DNA of 16,809 nucleotides, from assembly GCA_043752345.1 (NCBI GenBank), contig JAYUYT010000023.1:1-16809 (forward strand). Direction: 5' to 3'. Source of the DNA: VFJL01 sp043752345. GTDB taxonomy: Bacteria; Pseudomonadota; Gammaproteobacteria; Burkholderiales; Nitrosomonadaceae. Below the pieces are notes generated by a model. That model searched no databases. It saw only the letters and a list, made by a program, of their open reading frames with translations, and had not been told where the DNA came from. Positions 13,995-16,809 of the stretch are shown piece after piece (position 1 is the first letter of the stretch; each line of letters starts with the position of its first letter). The translations under genes were made by a program, and so were the position numbers.

Positions 13995-16809
13995 TCAGTA
14001 AATCACCCTGACATTTTCCGTCTGGAAATGTGTTGACAATGATTGCAGCAGGTTATCGTGCAGACTCACACGCCAGGCATCACCCAACTCAAGTTCACAC
14101 ACTGCATCCTGGTTGCGGTAAACCACCGCTACCGGACAATAGCAACGGTTGTCGCTACCGCTTTTATCAGGATTTCCCGGATTGCCAGTGCTACGATAGG
14201 GCGCGAGCAATTCTTTAAGCTTGCCGGCGTTTGCCAGCCCATTGCAGTGAAGTTTCACACTCTTGGCATGGCGTGAGCGGGCGTCAGCGAGATCATACAG
14301 TTTGTCAGCGATAATGCGCAGCCCACCGCCACTTTCCTCGTCGCCCCCTCTGCTGTTTACCTTGACCTCTGCCAGCAGCAATTGATCTTCCTTCAGCCAA
14401 TTGCGGAGGGACTCAAACAGTTCGCTGTACACCACCATCTCCACCCGTGCATGACCATCATCCAGCACGATTATCCCCATCTTTCCCCGTCGGGTCATCT
14501 GTGTGCGGATGGCGTAAATGACACCTGCCAGAAGTTGCGGTTCCTTCTGGGGATATAACCGGTCTAGTCGGGTGCGTACGAAATGCTTCAATTCGTCAGC
14601 ATAAGCATTAAACGGATGGCCACTTAAATAAAATCCCAGCGCCAATTTCTCGTTCTGCAGTATCTCCTTCTCCAGCCACTGTGGCACCTCAACCAAGTGC
14701 GGTTGTTCTGTTGCTCCATCGCCTTCACCGAATAAACTCACCTGGTTGGCAGTACGGCTGATCTGTTCGGCAGACTCCAGTGCGATGCCAACTGACGCTA
14801 GCAGGCTTGCGCGGTGAGTGTTGACGGAATCAAACGCGCCGGCACGGATAAGTGATTCCACTACGCGGCGGTTAACGATGCGTTTGTCTACCCGGCGGCA
14901 GAAATCAAATAAATCCGTGTAGGGCCCATCCCGATCACGCGCCTTGATGATAGAAAGTATTGCCGATTCGCCAGTCCCCTTCACCGCTCCCAAACCATAG
15001 CGTATGGTTTTTTCGTCCATAGGCACGAAGCGATAACCAGACAGGTTAACGTCGGGCGGCAGAATGGTGAGGCCATTGGCAACGCCGTCTTCAAAGAATG
15101 AGTGTACTTTGTCGGTGTCATCCATATCGGCTGACAGAGTGGCGGCCGTAAATTCCGCCGGGTAATGTGTCTTGAGGTAGGCAGTCTGAAATGCAATCAA
15201 GGCATAAGCCGCCGCGTGTGATTTATTGAAACCGTAGCCCGCGAACTTTTCCATCAAACCAAAGAGCTCCGCCGCTTTACGTTCAGACAAATCGTTCTTG
15301 ATTGCGCCGGCGACAAAGATATCCCGTTGCTGTGCCATTTCCTCGACCTTTTTCTTGCCCATTGCCCGTCGCAGCAGGTCGGCGCTGCCCAGGCTATAAC
15401 CGCCTATCACCTGGGCGATTTGCATCACCTGTTCCTGGTAAATCATCACGCCGTAAGTGGGGCCGAGTATGGGTTGCAAGCGCGGATCAAGATAGTCCAC
15501 CCGCTTGCCATGCTTGCGTTCCGTGAATTCAGGGATCAAATCCATCGGTCCTGGGCGATACAGCGCGACCAACGCGATGATGTCTTCGAAACAATCGGGT
15601 TTGGCTTTCTGCAGCAGATCTTTCATGCCACGCGATTCAAACTGGAACACTCCCACGGCGTTGCCCTGTCGCAACAGCGCATAAGTGGCGGGATCGTCCA
15701 GAGGAAGATTTTCCAAGCGGAAGAGTGCGGAATCTGCAATTTCGGGCTGAGCGATATCCTGGCCAGCAACGGTTTTGCTAGAGTCAATCTTCTGCTCCCC
15801 TATCACCGCATTCCGTTGCCTGATATATCTGACGGTCCAGTCAAGTATGGTCAGAGTGCGCAACCCCAGGAAATCGAACTTCACCAAGCCGATTTTCTCC
15901 ACATCATCCTTGTCCAACTGGCTTACTGCCGAATTGCCTGACTCCGCGCAGTAGATCGGGCAAAAATCAGTAATTTTCCCCGACGCAATCAGTACTCCGC
16001 CAGCGTGCGTCCCGACATTGCGGGCAATCCCCTCCAAGCGTTCAGCCAGTTCCAGCAGGTCACGCACCCCCTCCTCCTGTTGCACGCGCTGGTTCAATTG
16101 TGGTTCGATTTCCCGCGCCTTTTTCAGGGTCATGCCGAGTTCAAATGGCACCAACTTCGCCAGCTGATCGACAAAGTTGTAAGGCAGATCCAGTACTCGT
16201 CCGACATCACGCACCACTGCTTTTGCCGCCATGGTACCGAAAGTAACGATTTGCGAAACGCTTTCGGTGCCATATTTCTGTTTCACGTATTCGATTACAT
16301 GCTCGCGCCCCTCCTGGCAAAAATCGATATCAAAGTCAGGCATGGACACTCGTTCCGGGTTGAGAAAGCGCTCAAACAGCAAATCGTAACGCAGGGGATC
16401 CAGGTCAGTAATGCCGAGAGAATATGCAACCAGAGAGCCCGCACCGGAACCTCGCCCTGGGCCCACTGGTACACCGTTGTGCTTGGCCCAGTTGATGAAA
16501 TCGGCGACGATCAGAAAATATCCGGCAAATCCCATCTGGATGATGGTGGACACTTCGAAATCCAGTCGTGCACGATATTTCGGGATTTGCGCAGTGCGCC
16601 TGGCAGCGTCAGGAAAGAGCACCTGCATGCGCTCTTCCAGGCCAGCCAGAGCTTGATCGTGCAGATATTGTTCCAGGCTTTCGTTATGCGGAGTAGGGAA
16701 CAGTGGCAGGCGGTTGACGCCCAGTTCCAGTATGAGATTGCAGCGCTTGGCGATCTCCACGCTGTTGGCGAGTGCCGCCGGAATGTCGGCGAATAGCTCG
16801 GCCATTTCT
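13995..16809 (-). CDS. dnaE: DNA polymerase III alpha subunit, N-terminal part missing
   Basis: DnaE is the catalytic polymerase of the replicative holoenzyme. The reading frame is open to the right edge of the window; 937 codons are visible and the first ATG at 16805 is internal, equivalent to about residue 225-230 of the E. coli protein, so most of the PHP domain is lost to the window edge. Counting from that Met, visible parts are GPGRGSGAGSLVAY (115-128), the catalytic pair Asp157 and Asp159 in MPDFDIDF, FDFLGLRTLTILDW, FQFESRGMKDLL, the RPGPMDLIPEF loop and FAGYGFNKSHAAAYAL, all polymerase palm or fingers blocks. An OB fold (RTQMTRRGKMGIIVLDD) and the C-terminal domain follow. No intein or frameshift interrupts it. 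It ends 61 bp before the rplM -35 box and no convincing terminator is seen there. Confidence 0.97.
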   Translation of the reverse strand, partial: EMAELFADIPAALANSVEIAKRCNLILELGVNRLPLFPTPHNESLEQYLHDQALAGLEERMQVLFPDAARRTAQIPKYRARLDFEVSTIIQMGFAGYFLIVADFINWAKHNGVPVGPGRGSGAGSLVAYSLGITDLDPLRYDLLFERFLNPERVSMPDFDIDFCQEGREHVIEYVKQKYGTESVSQIVTFGTMAAKAVVRDVGRVLDLPYNFVDQLAKLVPFELGMTLKKAREIEPQLNQRVQQEEGVRDLLELAERLEGIARNVGTHAGGVLIASGKITDFCPIYCAESGNSAVSQLDKDDVEKIGLVKFDFLGLRTLTILDWTVRYIRQRNAVIGEQKIDSSKTVAGQDIAQPEIADSALFRLENLPLDDPATYALLRQGNAVGVFQFESRGMKDLLQKAKPDCFEDIIALVALYRPGPMDLIPEFTERKHGKRVDYLDPRLQPILGPTYGVMIYQEQVMQIAQVIGGYSLGSADLLRRAMGKKKVEEMAQQRDIFVAGAIKNDLSERKAAELFGLMEKFAGYGFNKSHAAAYALIAFQTAYLKTHYPAEFTAATLSADMDDTDKVHSFFEDGVANGLTILPPDVNLSGYRFVPMDEKTIRYGLGAVKGTGESAILSIIKARDRDGPYTDLFDFCRRVDKRIVNRRVVESLIRAGAFDSVNTHRASLLASVGIALESAEQISRTANQVSLFGEGDGATEQPHLVEVPQWLEKEILQNEKLALGFYLSGHPFNAYADELKHFVRTRLDRLYPQKEPQLLAGVIYAIRTQMTRRGKMGIIVLDDGHARVEMVVYSELFESLRNWLKEDQLLLAEVKVNSRGGDEESGGGLRIIADKLYDLADARSRHAKSVKLHCNGLANAGKLKELLAPYRSTGNPGNPDKSGSDNRCYCPVAVVYRNQDAVCELELGDAWRVSLHDNLLQSLSTHFQTENVRVIY

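Noticed and set aside
16005..16796. 263-residue open frame antisense to dnaE
   Set aside because: It lies wholly within conserved dnaE sequence and shows no family motif or ribosome-binding site that I can see.
1..16809. Mobile element, CRISPR array, prophage or defence island
   Set aside because: No transposase, integrase, repeat-spacer pattern, phage or defence protein was seen; every well-supported gene is metabolic, envelope-related or housekeeping.

Overview
The window reads as chromosomal DNA from a Gram-negative betaproteobacterium. The best supporting signs are the ribosomal operon followed by argC, a DUF6776-type protein, bactofilin and erpA, together with an M23 peptidase/anmK pair, an arrangement I associate with Betaproteobacteria. 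Moderate GC, an outer-membrane barrel ending in Phe and a DegQ-type periplasmic protease agree with this. A Nitrosomonadales relative such as Nitrosospira or Nitrosomonas is plausible, but the genus is a guess. I saw no transposase, integrase, tRNA, rRNA, CRISPR array or phage gene.

Layout. (1) 1-1588, minus strand: the start of a degQ-type protease gene, cut by the window edge, lies 41 bp downstream of ttcA (tRNA C32 thiolation). (2) 1589-1949: the only gene-free stretch over 300 bp, partly very AT-rich, probably holding the control region of the next operon. (3) 1950-7549, plus strand: a five-gene operon with an alginate-export-family outer-membrane barrel, sulfate-binding protein sbp, permeases cysT and cysW, and ATPase cysA. 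(4) 7689-10149, plus strand: a MepM-like M23 murein endopeptidase and anmK, both cell-wall genes. (5) 10188-10216: a bidirectional terminator. (6) 10232-12890, minus strand: argC, a membrane coiled-coil DUF6776-type protein, bactofilin and erpA, closely spaced. (7) 13045-13871, minus strand: rplM-rpsI with a near-consensus promoter and its own terminator. (8) 13995-16809, minus strand: dnaE lacking its N-terminal part.

How the genes work together. The sulfate operon could cover the whole path for sulfur entry: a barrel to cross the outer membrane, a periplasmic binding protein, and an inner-membrane ABC importer. The outer-membrane member is the unusual part and the best lead in the window. 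Around the convergent terminator, bactofilin plus a bitopic coiled-coil protein sit opposite a murein hydrolase and a murein-recycling kinase, which resembles the bactofilin/M23 shape module known from Helicobacter. The remaining genes are housekeeping.

Starts: several genes are better started at internal or non-ATG codons (GTG for the barrel and rplM, TTG for cysT and anmK, internal ATG for ttcA, sbp, cysW, cysA, erpA and argC). Ribosome-binding sites, signal peptides, family N-termini or promoter position decide these.
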